64,000 nucleotides of DNA, taken from the NCBI RefSeq assembly GCF_949987535.1, contig NC_080081.1, forward strand, positions 63,385,603 to 63,449,602, in the 5' to 3' direction. The stretch comes from Balaenoptera acutorostrata (taxonomy: Eukaryota > Chordata > Mammalia > Artiodactyla > Balaenopteridae). The first letter of the stretch is position 1, and each line of letters starts with the position of its first letter. Under the pieces are notes generated by a model. That model did not search any database, was not told the origin of the DNA, and worked only from the letters and a program-made list of their open reading frames with translations. Shown piece by piece: positions 36,061-48,285 of the stretch. The translations under genes were made by a program, and so were the position numbers.

Positions 36061-36159
36061 AGAACATCTGAAAGAGCAAGGTTGCTTTTGCTTTCAGAAG
36101 GCCAGTGCCTGGAGCCCAGGGAGCCATCTCCTCTTCCACCGCCCCTGCTCGCCTTACCA

Positions 36160-36420
36160 ATCCCATGTTTTGGAGAGTGTGTTGCACTAATCTTTTATTT
36201 ATTGCCTTTGAATATTGTTGTCACTCATATATTGCACCTTGATATTCTTGGTTGCATATGGGAGCTTCTTCATTTTGAAGTGAGATTGGATTTAGGAGGT
36301 TATGGTTCTTCTCACAGTTTCCTTATGTGTGACTGTGATGCGAAGCAGGCAGTGAGCTGGCTTAAAGCTTTAGAATGGAGCAGAGCTATGGAAATAGATC
36401 TTCCCCTGGTTAATGCTTTA
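36160..36420 (+). repeat. Diverged tandem duplication, copy 1
   Basis: Shares a series of matching blocks with 36885-37160 in the same order: 'ttttggaga', 'gcaccttg.tattct', 'cttcttca.tttgaagtgag', 'tttccttatgtgtga', 'aagcaggcag' and 'ctatggaaa.at'. A 123-codon frame (36082-36453) spans this copy, but the matching frame is not open in copy 2, so it is probably not coding. Confidence 0.65.
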
Positions 36421-36884
36421 GATTTGCTGTTATTGCAAAAATGGATGAAATAGGCTGAGGAGGGTAGGTTATGGAGTCCATGCTTGCCTAACCAAGGCCA
36501 CTAGAAAAGCTGGTGGATATGGTTATGTTCAGAGGGTTAATCAGAGGGTTTAAATTCTATGCAGACTGCATTTCAACTCTCCATTTTAAAATGCTCTTTA
36601 TTTTTTGCTTGCAGAGTACCAGAAACAGGGACCTCAGGAAAAGCAGTTCTGTGCATGACCTGGGGGTGATGGGACACCTCTATTTATGGCAAATGGCTTT
36701 GACTTCTGTGGGATTGGGTCATATTGTTACAGCTGCAAGACCAAAAGGGATTTGAATGATTATATTTTGACTAGTATTCTTCCTACACTTTTAAGAAACA
36801 GGGAAACTTCAGTTTCTCTCTTTCTCTCACTCAACCTTTCTTTACTTTTCCCTCATTCCATCTCTCTTCCACTTCCTCCAGATC

Positions 36885-37160
36885 CCCTTTTTGGAGACTT
36901 TGTTGCAGTAGTCTTTTCTTAATTGTCATGGAATATCGTGTGCCACTCAGAGTGTGCACCTTGGTATTCTCAGCTATCAGATATGGAGAACTTCTTCACT
37001 TTGAAGTGAGTTTGGGTTTAGAAGATGATTGCTTTCCTTGTGGTTTCCTTTCAGGCAATTCCATTGTATGTGATAATGATGCAAAGCAGGCAGAGGATTG
37101 ACTTAAGGCTTTAGGGTGGGCCAGAACTATGGAAACATATTCTTCTTTAGTTGTTACTGT
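36885..37160 (+). repeat. Diverged tandem duplication, copy 2
   Basis: Offset from copy 1 by 721 bases at the left block, 726 in the middle and 741 at the right, so small indels have accumulated. The unit does not match a repeat family I know. Confidence 0.65.
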
Positions 37161-37404
37161 AAGTGGGCATGACTTCATTGCCAGCCCAATGACACAACTG
37201 ATTGTTATCAAGAAAGAGAAAGAGTAAACAAAAGAGAATGACGAGGTAGCATATAATTAGGAACAGAAAGAGAAACAGTCAGTGTCTGTAATCATTAGAT
37301 GCCAAGAACATGTCTAAGCATCCTAACTTTCCATCATAGTTATTATTTTGTTTGAAAAAACTGGTCATTGCAGTTCAGTGTACTTTATACTCAATAGTAG
37401 TAAA

Positions 37405-37525
37405 GAGAACTTATATTTACCCATGTTTGCAATTTACCAGACACTGTACTGAGCACTTTATTTCCATTATCTTATTTAAGCCTTGCAATAACACTTTGAG
37501 ATAAGAATTTATACTAGTACATGGA
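37405..37525 (-). mobile_element. MIR SINE 3' part
   Basis: 'ccagacactgtactgagcac', 'ttatttaagccttgcaataa' and 'cactttgagataagaattta' are the reverse complement of the MIR 3' half. Confidence 0.75.
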
Positions 37526-38869
37526 TCAAGTGCTTATCACACATGCACACACACACATACATGCAGGCACACATATGTGCCCAAGCCCCTGTTGGAATTT
37601 TTCAATTCAAATAACTGGGATGGTAGTGAAATGGCCCCAATTTTAAGCCTATTAAGCTACTAAGGAATTTGGTTCTGACATGGCCATCTCTCAATACAAC
37701 CATCTCTCCCATTCATTACAACTATAAACACTGGACAAAATACAAGCCAAAAAACCCCCACAAAAACATGCTATTTGAGGACTCTGAAAACTGAATCAAA
37801 GCAGACAGATTGTTGAGGAGGGGCAACACATGGATAAATCACCACATGGTGGTGAGATTCCCTTTTCCCCCTCTTCTTTCTTACAGCTTTACCCCAAGGG
37901 TGGGTACCATTATGGAACAGTGAGGGAGTGATGGCAGTATAGGCAGATAAAATTGTAATGGAAAACCAGTCCTTCTGGGTATAGAAACCAGGAAGAGGAG
38001 CCCTTGGGGGCTGGAGACTGAGGGGAAAATACTAGAGTGGAGAGAACCGGAAAATGGATCCCTAATTCTGTATATGAATCTGCACGTCTCAGACTCATTC
38101 TTGAAGTACAAATGGGAGTGACAGACTCAACCAGCATAACAGGGGCTTTGACGACTAAACTGAAGTTTGCACCAGTGCCCGTAGATGGCAAGATATAACC
38201 TGAAATGTGAGCCTAAACAATTGATTGCTACTGAAACAAAAATATCAACATTGTCCAGACAATGATAACAGGACTCAGTGTCTACAAAATATAACATTCG
38301 TAATGCCCAGATACATTTCAAAAGTTACATAAATATTTAAAAAAACAAGAAAAAGTATCCACATCTTTGCCCCAACAGGAAAGATAATCGGCAAAAGCCA
38401 AAGTCAATGTGACTAGATGTTGGAGTCATCAGGCAGGCTTTAAAGCAGCTCTTATAACTGTGTGCCGTGAGGTAAGGAAAACATGCTTGAAACGCATGGA
38501 AAAAAAGGAGCTCTTAACAGGGAAATAGAAAGAGAGCCAAATGGATATTTTAGAACTAAAAAATAATATAATGGAAAACGTAGGACTGAAAAAATACAAT
38601 ATCTGAAAACTGGATGGGCTCAATAGCAAAATGGAAATGATAGAGAAAAGAGTCAGTGAGCTTGGAGATAGATCAATAGATGTTATCCAATCTGAAGAAC
38701 AGTGAAAAAAATTGAAGGAAAAAAAAAAGAACATAACTTTAGGGCTCTGTGGGAAAATATCAGTATGTGTGACTGTAGTCCCAGAAGGCAAGGAATGAGA
38801 GAAGAACAATAGGAATGGTAAATGTTTTTCTTCCCTGTACTATGTATGACCACTGAAAATAAAATTTAT

Positions 38870-38930
38870 AACATTTTGAAGGGATATATATATCATATAT
38901 AACATTTTGAAGGGATATATATACATATGA
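38870..38930. repeat. Short tandem duplication, about 31-bp unit
   Basis: 'acattttgaagggatatata' appears twice in direct tandem. Confidence 0.8.
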
Positions 38931-40023
38931 AGATACAATACATATGACAACACTATCGTAAAGGTCAGTTAAGGTGGTAAAGGGCATATGTGGTTGCGAG
39001 ACTTCTACATTTTACGTTAGTGGTGGCATATTAATTCTATGTAGAATGAGAAGATCAGGTATGTATATTGTAATCACTAGGCAAATCACTAAGAACAAAA
39101 AAAATACAACAAAATAACTCCAAAATGAACAAATAAAACAAGAGATACAGCCAAAAAGCCAAAGACAGGTTAAAATGGAATACTAAAAAATATTCAAATA
39201 ATCCAAAAGAAAGCAAGAGAAAAGGAGCAGATGTAAGAAAATTACCACAGCAATAACAACAACAGGGACAAACAGAATACAAATTAAAAAATAGTTCATC
39301 TAAATTCAACCACAGCAATAATTTCATTAAACGTTAATGGTCTTAATACTCCATTAAAAGACAGAGATTGACAGAGTGAATAAAAAAGCAAGACTCTGCT
39401 ATATGCTGCCTCTAAGAAATACACTTTAAATATAAGGACACAAAAAGGTTGAAAGTAAATACATGGAAAAAGACACATTATACAAACAGTAAACATTACA
39501 AGATTGGAGTGGCTATTTAAAAATTTTTTTTAAAATTAATTTTATTGGAGTATAGTTGCTTTACAATGTTGTGTTAGTTACTACTGTACAGCAAAATGAA
39601 TCAGCTATACATATATGTATGTCCCCTCTTTTTTGGATTTCCTTCCCATTTAGGTCACCACAGTGCATTAAGTAGAGTTCCCTGTGCTATACAGTATGTT
39701 CTCATTAGTTATCTATTTTATACAAAGTATCAATAGTGTATTGTGCCAATCCCAATCTCCCAATTCCTCCCACCCCTCCTTCCCCCTTGGTATCCATACA
39801 TTTGTTCTCTATGTCTGTGTCTCTATTTCTGCTTTTCCAGTAAGATCATCTATACAGTTTTTCTAATTCCACATATATGCATTAATATTGATATAGCCAC
39901 TATGGAGAACAGTATGGAGGGTTCCTTAAAAAACTAAAAATAGAACTATCATATGACCCAGCAATCCCACTACTGGGCATATACCCAGAGAGAACCATAA
40001 TTCCAAAAGACACATGCACCCCA

Positions 40024-40242
40024 ATGTTCATTGCAGCACTATTTACAATAGCCAGGTCATGGAAACAACCTAAATGCCCATCAACAGACGAATGGATAAA
40101 GAAGATGTGGTATATATATACAGTGGAATGCTACTCAACCATAAAAAGGAATGAAATTGGGTCATTTGTAGAGTTGTGGGTGGACCTAGAGACTGTCAAA
40201 TGGAGTGAAGTACGTCAGAAAGAAAAACAAATATCTTATTAA
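40024..40242 (+). pseudogene. L1 ORF2 extreme C-terminus
   Basis: A 72-codon open frame ('[20 protein letters not shown]...') equal to the end of ORF2 protein. It crosses the left target duplication at 40101, so it is a join of two L1 copies rather than one preserved ORF. Confidence 0.7.
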
Positions 40243-40802
40243 CGCATATATGTGGAATCTAGAAAAATGGTACAGATGAACTGGTTTGCAAGGCAGAAAT
40301 AGAGATACAGATATACAGAACAAACGTATGGACACCAAGGGGGGAAAGTGTGGGGGTGGGTGGTGGGATGAATCTGGAGATTGGGATTGATATATATACA
40401 CTAATATGTACAAGATAGATAACTAATAAGAACCTGCTGTATTAAAAAAATAAATAAAATAAAATTACAAAACCCCCCCAACAACTTATGGTTACCAAAG
40501 GGGAAATATGGTGGTGGTGGGGGGGATAAATCAGGAGCTTGGGATGAACATACACACACTAGTATATGTAAGATAGACAACCAAGAAGGACCTACTGTAT
40601 AGCACAGGGAACTCTACTCAATATTCTGTGATAACCTATATGAAAAAATAATATCAAAAAGAATGAATATATGTATATGTATAACTGAATCACTTTGATG
40701 TACACCTGAAACTAACACAGCATTGTAAATCAACTATACTCCAATAAATTTTTTTTTAAATGTTTAAATTTTTTTAAATCATAAAAAAAAGAAGATGTGG
40801 TA
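40101..40802 (+). mobile_element. Younger L1 3' end nested in the inverted L1, with a possible 3' transduction
   Basis: Identical 12-bp copies of 'GAAGATGTGGTA' (40101-40112 and 40791-40802) flank 40113-40790. The insert has the last ORF2 codons, a 3' UTR of the 27387-element type ending in an A-rich run (about 40442-40470), and then about 310 bp of a different L1 3' UTR ending in its own AATAAA and A-tail (40478-40790). One A-tail next to the duplication and another inside suggests read-through of the first signal in the source element. Confidence 0.65.
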
Positions 40803-41945
40803 CATATATACAATGGAATATTACTCAGCCACAAAAAGGAACAAAACTGGATCATTTGTAGAGAGGTGGATGGACCTAAGAGTGTCATACAGAGTGGCTA
40901 TTTTAATATCAGAAAAAATATACTTCAAGGCAAAGAGTATTTCTAGAGATAAAATGGGAGGAATATCACAATGATAAAAGGGTCATTTCATCAGGAAGAC
41001 TTTTCAATTTTATGTGTATATGCACTTAATAAGAGAGCCTAAAAATACATGCAGTAAAGATTGACCAAACTGTAGGGAGAAATAGAATTTCCACAATTGT
41101 GATAGAAGATTTTAGTATTCAGCATTTGATAGAACAAGTACACAAAAAATCAGTAAGGATACAGTTACGTTTAACAACACTATCAACCTTCCTGATTTAA
41201 TTGACATTTATAAAACACAACATTCAACCACAGCAGAATACACAATCCTTTCAAGTGCATATAACATTCACCAAGATGAAGTGATAATGACCAAAAACCG
41301 GGTTATGGGCCATAAAACAGAGCACACTTCGAAATATTTCAAAGACAAATGACAAGAGAAATTAGAGAGTATTTTCACTGAATGATGGTGTAAATACACA
41401 AAGTTTGTGAGACAGAGCTAAAACTAGTCTAAAGCTGGTACATCAGAGTGAAAACTATGGTTTTAAGTGCTTATGTTAGAAAAGAGGAAAGATTTAATAT
41501 CAATGACCCAGGGTCCCACCTTAAGAAACTAAAAAAAGACAAGCAAAGCCAACCTAAAGTAGAAAGAAGTGAATAATAAAGAACAGAAATAAATAAATAA
41601 ATATCAGACAGATAATAGAGAAAATCAACAAAGACGAAAGATGTTTTTTTGAAACCATGAACAAAACTGACAGATCTCTAGTAGGACAGTCAAGGAAAAA
41701 GGAGAGTCAAAACAATTCACCAATATCAGAAATAAATGGGTTCTAACCACAGGCTCTATAATAGGATAAAAAGAGAATACTATGAATAACTTTATACCAT
41801 CAAATATGACAACTTAAACAAAGTGGACAGATTTTTTGAAAAATGCAATTTACTAAAATTGATGCAAGAAAAAATAAAAAATTCTGAATAGTGCTATATC
41901 TATTAAAGAAATCAGTTTTGTTACAAAAAAATTTTCTCCAAAAGA

Positions 41946-42035
41946 AGTTGTAGAGGTCTTGAACATCTTTTGTAAGATTTAGTCTTAGACATTTTATGAC
42001 ATGATATTACTGTGAATGGGATTATTTTTTTATTT
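41946..42035 (-). mobile_element. Small L1 ORF2 fragment
   Basis: 'cttagacattttatgacatg' followed by 'gtgaatgggattattttttt' resembles the minus-strand ORF2 segment at 43930-44000. It looks like an isolated scrap between two larger L1s. Confidence 0.45.
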
Positions 42036-45000
42036 GTTTGCTTAAAATAAATTATTTTTCCAGCTTTAACAAGATGATATAATTGACATTTAACATTGTG
42101 TAAGTTTAATGTGTACAATGTAATGACTCTATCTCTCTCTCTCATGATTACCACAACAAGGTTAGTTAACACATCTGTCACATTACATAGTTACAAATTT
42201 TTTGTGTGTGGTGGGCACTTTAAAAGCCTACTCTTTAGTAACTTTCAAATATACAATACAGTATAGTTAACTAATGTTGTACATTACATCCACAGAATGT
42301 ATTCATTTTATATCTGGAAGTTTGTACCCTTTGACCATCTTCACCCATTTCTCCCATCCTCCACCCACCCACCCACCCATGCACTCCACCACCACCAATC
42401 TATTCTGTTTCTATGAGTTTAGTTTTTTTAGATTCCACGTATAAGTGAGATCATACAGTACTTGTCTTTCTCTGACTTATTTCACTTAGCATAATGCTGT
42501 CAAGATTCATCCATGTTGTCTCAAATGGCAGGATTTCCTTCTTTATTATGGCTGAATAATATTCAGCTATATATCTACACCTATATCTATACCTACATAC
42601 ATATATAGCATATCACATTTTCTTTATCCATTCATCTGTTAATGTACACTTAGATTGTTTCCATGTCTTGGCTATTGGAAATAATGCTGCAATGAACAGT
42701 GTGGTCTAGATATCTCTGAGACAGTGACTTCATTCCTTTCAGGCCAGAAGTAGAATCGCTGGATCATAGGGTAGTTCTATTTTTAATTTCCTGAGTAACC
42801 TCCATACTATTTTCCATAGTAGTTGTACCAATCGATATTCCCATCAACAGTGCACAAGGGTTCCCTTTTCTCTTCATCCTTGTCAGCACTTATCTCTTGT
42901 CTTTTTGATAATAACCATTTTAACAAGTGTGAGGTGATATTGTTTTGATTCTTCATTTCACTGATGATTAGTGATGTTGAGTACCTTTTCATGTACCTGT
43001 TGGCCATTTAAATACATTCTTTGGAAAAATGTCTATTCAGGACATTTTCCCAATTTAAAAATGGATTATTATTATTATTTTCTGCTATTGAATTCTATGA
43101 AATCTGTATATATTTTTGAATATTAACCCCTTACCATTGCAAATATTTTCTGCCATTCTGTAGGTTGCCTTTTCATTTTTTTGATAGTTTCCTTGCTATG
43201 CAGAAGATTTTAGTTTGCTGTAATCCAATTTGTTTATTTTTCTTTTGTTGCTTGTGCTTTGGGAGTCATATGCATAAAATAATTGCCAAGAACAACGTCA
43301 AGGAGCGTTCCCCCTATATTTTTTTCTAGGAGTTATTGTTTCAGGTCTTACATTTAAGTCTTTACTCCATTTTAAATTAATTTTCGTGAGTGGTGTAAGA
43401 TAGGGGTCCAGTTTCATTCTTTTGCATGTGAATATCTAGTTTCCCTAGCACCATTTATTTAAGAGAGTCTTTTCTCCATTGAGAATTCTTGGCTCCCTTG
43501 TCAAAAATTATTTGACCATATATTCATGGGTTTATTTCTAGGTTCATGATTCTGTTCCATTGAACATGTGTCTGTTTTTATGCCAGTACAATACTCTTTT
43601 GATTACTATAGCTTTGTAATATAGTTTGAAATCAGGAAGTGTGATGCCTCCAGCTTTGTTCTTCTTTCTCTAGATTGCTTTAGCTATATGGTGTCTTTTA
43701 TGGTTCCATACAAATCTTGGGATTATTTATTCTAGTTCCGTGAATAATGCCATTGGAATTTTGATAGGGATTGCATTGAATCTGTAGCTTGCTTTGGGCA
43801 GTATGGACATTTTAACAATGTTAATTCTTCCAGTCTGTGAGCATGGAATATCTTTCCATTTATTTGTGACTTCTTCAGTTCCTTTCATCATTGTCTTATA
43901 GTTTTAAGTATACAGATACTTCATCTCCTTGGTTAAATTTACTCCTAGGTATTTTATTCTTTCTGATGCAGTTCTGAATGGGATTGTTTTTTTAATTTCT
44001 CTTTCTGAGAGTTCATTATTAGTATATAGAAATGCAACTTATTTTTGTATATTGCTTTTGTATCCTGCAACTTTACTGAATTCATTTATTAATTCTAACA
44101 TTATTATTATTTTTTGGTGGAGTCTTTAGGGTTTTCTATCTAATATCATGCCATCTGCAAATAGAGACCATTTTAGTTCTTTCTTTCTGATTTGGATGCC
44201 TTTTATTTTTTCTTATGTTACTATTATGGCAAGGACTCCCAGTACTATGTTAAATAAAAGTGACAAGAGTGGGTATCCTTGTTTGTTCCTGATCTTAGAG
44301 GAAAAGCTTTCAATCTTTTATCATGGAGTATGATGCTAGCTGTGGGCTTGTTCTATATGGACTTTATTATGTTGAGGTATGTTCCCTCTACACTCACTTT
44401 GTTGAGAGATCATGGATGAATGTTGAATTTGTCAAATGCTTTTTCTGAGTCTATTGAGATGATCATATGATTTTTATCCTTCATTTTGTTAATGTGGTGT
44501 ATCAAATTGATTGATTTGCACATGTTGAACCATTCTTGCATCCTGGGAATATATCCCACTTGATCATGGTGTATGATCCTTTTCCATGTGTCATTGAATT
44601 AAATTTGCTAATAATTTGTTGAGGATTTTTACATCTGTGTTTATCAGGTATATTGGCCTGTAATTTTCTTTTCTTGCAGTGTCTTTGTCCAGTTTTGGTA
44701 TCAGGGTAATGCTGGTCTTATAAAATGAGTTTGGAAGTGTTCTCTCTTCTATTTTTTTGGAAGAGTTTGAGAAGGATTAGTAATAATTCTTTAAGTGTTT
44801 GGTAGAATTCACCAGTGAAACCATTTGGTCCTGGATTTTTATTTGTTGGGAGATTTTTGATTACTGATTCAATCTTTTTACTAGTAATTTGTCTGTTGAG
44901 ATTTTCTTTCTTCATGATTAAAGTCTAGGTAGACTGTATGTTTCTGGAATTTATCCATTTCTTCTAGGTTGTCTAATTTGTTGGCATATAGTTGTTCATA

Positions 45001-46689
45001 GTAGTCCTTAGAGATCATTTGTATTTCTGTGATATCAGTTGTAATGTCTCCTCTTTCACTTATAATTCTGCTTATTTAGGTCCTCTCTCTTTTTTCTTTG
45101 GTGAGTCTAGCTAAAGTTTTGTCAATTTTGTTTTTCTCTTTGAAGAACCAACTCTTGGTTTAGTTATCTTTTCTATTGTTTTCCTATTCTTTATTTTATT
45201 TATTTCGGCTCTAATCTTTACTATTTCCTTTCTGCTACTAACTTTGGTTTTAGTTTGTTATTCTTTTTCTGGTTCCTTGAGGTCTAAAGTTAGGTTGTTT
45301 TTTGAAATCTTTAGTTTTTGATATATGTGTTTATCACTACAAACTTCTCTCTTAGAACTGTGTTTGCTGCGTTTTTAGTTTTGGTATGTCATGTTTCCAT
45401 TTTTATTTATCTCAAGACATTTTTTGATATCCCTTTTTCCCTTTTTTTCCCCTATTCTTCTTTGATTCACTGGTTGCTCAAGAATATGTTGTTTGATTTC
45501 CATGTATTTGTTAATTTTCCAGCTTTCTTCCTGTTATTGATCTCTATTTTCATTCCACTGTAGTCAGAAAAGATATTTGATATAATTTCTATCTTCTTGA
45601 ATTCATTGAGACTAGTTTTGTGGCCTAACATGATCTATCATGGAGAATATTCCATGTGCACTTGAGAAGAATGTGTATTTTTCTGCTTTTGGATGGAAAG
45701 TTCTGAAAATGTCTCTTAAAGTCCATCTGGGCTATTGTGTTGTTTAAGACCAATGTTTCCTTATTGATTTTCTGTCTGGATATCTACTCATTGATGAAAA
45801 TGGGACATTGAAGTCACCTACTACTATTGTATTGCTGTTTATTTTTCCCTTTATGTCTGTTAATATTTGCTTTATATATTTAGGTGCTCCTGTGTTGGAT
45901 GTATACATATTTACAAATGTTATATCTTCTTGTTGGATTGACCAATTTATCATTATATAATGACCTTCTTTGTCTTTTACTACAGTCCTTGTCTTAAATT
46001 ATACTTTGCTTATTATAAGTATAGCTTATGCTTTTGGTTTCCATTTGAATGGAATATCTTTTTTCATTCTTTCATTTTTAGTTTCTATGTGTCCTTAAAG
46101 CTGAAGTGAGTCTCTCTTGTAAGCAACATATATATGTTTTTATTTTTAAATTTAATCCATCCAGCCACTCTGTGTCTTTTGATGAAGGAATTCAGTCATT
46201 TACATTTAAAGTAATTATTGATAGGTATAGACTAATTGTCATTTCGTTCACTGTTTTCTGGCAGTTTTGTAATTTTTTTGTTCCTTCTTCTCTTGCTCTC
46301 TTTGTGATTTGATAGTTTCTTTAATGATATGCTTAGATTTCATTCTCTTTCTCTTTTGTGTATCTACTATAAGGTTTTGCTTTTTGGTTACCATGAGGCT
46401 TACTTAAAACAACTCATATTCATAACAGTGTATTTTAAGTCAATAACAACTTAAGTTCGAATGCAATCTAATACTCTATATTGTGTAAATGTCACAATTT
46501 ACATATTTTTTATCTTGTGTATACATTAACACATTATAGTAGTTATAGTTATTTTTTACTACTTTTGTGTTTTAACCTTCACACTAGATTTATAAGTGAT
46601 TAACTCACTTCCGTAACAACATTATTCTGATTTTAACTATATATTTACCTTTACCAGTGAGATGTATACCTTCATATGTTTTCCTGTTA

Positions 46690-46737
46690 CTAATTAAAGC
46701 CCTGTTATTTCAGCTAATTAAAGCCCTGTTATTTCAG
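46690..46737. repeat. Perfect 24-bp tandem duplication
   Basis: 'ctaattaaagccctgttatt' plus 'tcag' occurs twice without mismatch inside L1 ORF1-region sequence. Confidence 0.95.
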
Positions 46738-47014
46738 CTTAAAGAAATCCCTGTAACATTTCTTATAAGGCTGTCTAGTGGTGATGAACTCCTTCAGTAT
46801 TTGGTTATCTGGAAAACTGCTTATCTATCCTTCAATTCTGAAGTACAACTTTGTTGTGTAGAGTGTTTTTGGTTGGCAGTTTTATTTTCCTTGAGCACTT
46901 TGAATGTATCATGCCACTCTCCTCTGGCCTATAAAATTTCTGCTGTAAAATCTTCTGATAGTCCTATGGGGGCCCTTGTATATAATGAGTTGTTTTTCTC
47001 TTGCTGCTTTTAAG

Positions 47015-47167
47015 AATCTCTTCTTAAAAAGGGAGGGGGGAAGGGCAATATGGGGTTAGGGGAAAAGAGAGTTAATATGGGATTTTATGAAATCATGTAT
47101 GTGAAACTTTTGAAAATTGTAAAACACTATAGAATTTAAAGAATCATTCAATAAAAAAATCTCTTCT
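47015..47167 (+). mobile_element. 133-bp retrocopy of an unknown transcript
   Basis: The insert (47025-47157) is flanked by identical 10-bp copies of 'AATCTCTTCT' (47015-47024 and 47158-47167). It is unlike L1 and ends in 'cattcaataaaaaaa', that is an AATAAA signal running into a short A-tail. It looks like the last bases of an mRNA 3' UTR pasted by L1 machinery. The source is not recognised. Confidence 0.75.
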
Positions 47168-47399
47168 CTTCTTTAATTTTGACAATTTAATTGTGATACA
47201 TCTTGGCATGGGTCTCTTTAGATTCATTGTATTTGGAACTTTCTGGGCTTCCTGGATCTGGGTATCTGTTTTCTTTCCCAGGTTAGGGAATTTTTTAGCT
47301 ATTATTTCTTCAAATAAGTTTTCTGCCCCTTTCTGCCTTCTCCTTCTGGGACCCTGATAATGTGAATATTGGTCCACTTGATGATGTCCCATAGGTCCC

Positions 47400-47879
47400 T
47401 TAAACTCTCTTCAGTCTTTCTTCATTCTTTTTTTCTTTTTGCTGCTCTGAATGGATGAATTCCACTACCCTGTCGTTGAGTTTGCTGATCCTTTTTTGTG
47501 CTTCATCTAGTCTGCTGTTAAGCCCCCCTGTTGAATTTCCCAGTTCAGTTATTATATTCTTCAGCTCTGTGATTTCTCTTTGGTACTTTCTGTCTGCTTC
47601 CTCTGCACTGAGCCCTGGGGGTGGGGAGAATAGGTGGTTAAGAACTGTTTCTTTCTCTGCTACCATCCTGTTGAGCCTGTGAACACAAGCCCCACTTGCC
47701 ATGCTGTCAAGGCATTGCCAGGCTATCAAGGAATATGTCCTCTGGGCAGCAGCCATAAAAGCTGGGGCACCACACGTACACACAAGCTCCTTATTCAGAG
47801 ACACCACTGAGCTGGAGTAGACAGAGGGAAAGCACAATGATAGAGTCTCTGCCTCCCTGGTCTCTGGAGAGGATTGCAT
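47400..47879 (-). pseudogene. Old L1 ORF1 N-terminal part joined to 5' UTR frame
   Basis: An open frame of 159 codons. The C-terminal half (from about residue 95, 'ADRKYQREITELKNIITELG') is the ORF1 coiled coil. The N-terminal half reads through 5' UTR sequence and is not part of the known protein. The frame ends at 47400 before the RNA-recognition domain. Confidence 0.65.
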
Positions 47880-48285
47880 TCAGCCTCTAGATGTGTGTTG
47901 AATTAGAAGCCTATCCCTCAGGCCCCAGCTTTTAATATAAGCATACAGGCCTCTTTCGCGGAAAGGCTGGGTGTTTCTGTTTGCTGCCTTTGTGTTGTGG
48001 CCTGGAGTTTTAGCCAGTAAGAACTGTTTCTGTTGGTTACAGTCCCAAGGACCCATGGATGTGAGCCCTACTGGCTACCAGAGCCAGGAGATCAAGATGA
48101 GTCCTCTGGGCAGCAGCCACAAAAACTGAGGTGACAGACCTGTGCACAAGCTCTTTTCCAGGAGATATCAATGACTTGGAGTGAGGCAGAGGGAAAGTGG
48201 AAGGTCGATGCTTGCTGTCCTCTGTGGTCTCTGGAGATTATTGCAGTCAGGTCCCTAGATGTGCTTTAAATTAGAAAGCCACAGC
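47660..48285 (-). repeat. Two tandem 5' UTR units of the old L1, about 364-bp period
   Basis: 'tctgggcagcagcca' occurs at 47741 and 48105. The following blocks ('agctcctt..tcagaga', 'gagtagacagagggaaag' / 'gagtgaggcagagggaaag', 'ctctggaga..attgca' and 'tagatgtg') repeat in the same order and spacing. Confidence 0.8.

Larger units (their letters stand above)
39507..40903 (-). mobile_element. Minus-strand L1 with 5' inversion, inside the ancient L1
   Basis: Flanked by perfect 12-bp copies of 'GAGTGGCTATTT' (39507-39518 and 40892-40903). From the left: T-rich tail and 3' UTR on the minus strand (39519-39889), then ORF2 C-terminal sequence on the plus strand (39890-40112, resuming at 40803-40891). 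The outer right end ('gtcatacagagt') and the start of the minus part ('TATTAATGCATATATGTGG') lie about 40 bp apart in an intact L1, as twin priming predicts. A later L1 interrupts the plus part. Confidence 0.8.
37640..41925 (+). mobile_element. Ancient plus-strand L1, interrupted by a nest of younger L1s
   Basis: 5' UTR-like sequence (37670-38200, including 'aacactggacaaaatacaag') is followed by ORF1-like coiled-coil codons (38530-38800, 'attttagaactaaaaaataa') and ORF2 endonuclease sequence. The endonuclease breaks at 39506 and resumes at 40904, running to about 41925. The style fits old L1M4/L1ME-type elements. No frame is open for long. Confidence 0.7.
42045..48285 (-). mobile_element. Old minus-strand L1, nearly complete
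   Basis: Minus strand order: repeated 5' UTR units (48285-about 47660), ORF1 (about 47640-46300), ORF2 (about 46160-42430), 3' UTR (to 42045). No long frame survives in ORF2; pieces such as 44718-44915 carry '[20 protein letters not shown]'. The diverged sequence suggests an L1M-type element older than its neighbour at 48286. The 5' boundary is set by the polyT of that neighbour. Confidence 0.8.

Noticed and set aside
36082..36453. 123-codon frame over copy 1 of the tandem duplication
   Set aside because: The matching part of copy 2 does not keep the frame, which argues against coding.
42363..42400. CCCA-repeat tract considered as a separate microsatellite or CRISPR-like repeat
   Set aside because: It is a short expansion inside an L1 3' UTR, with no spacers and no repeat array.
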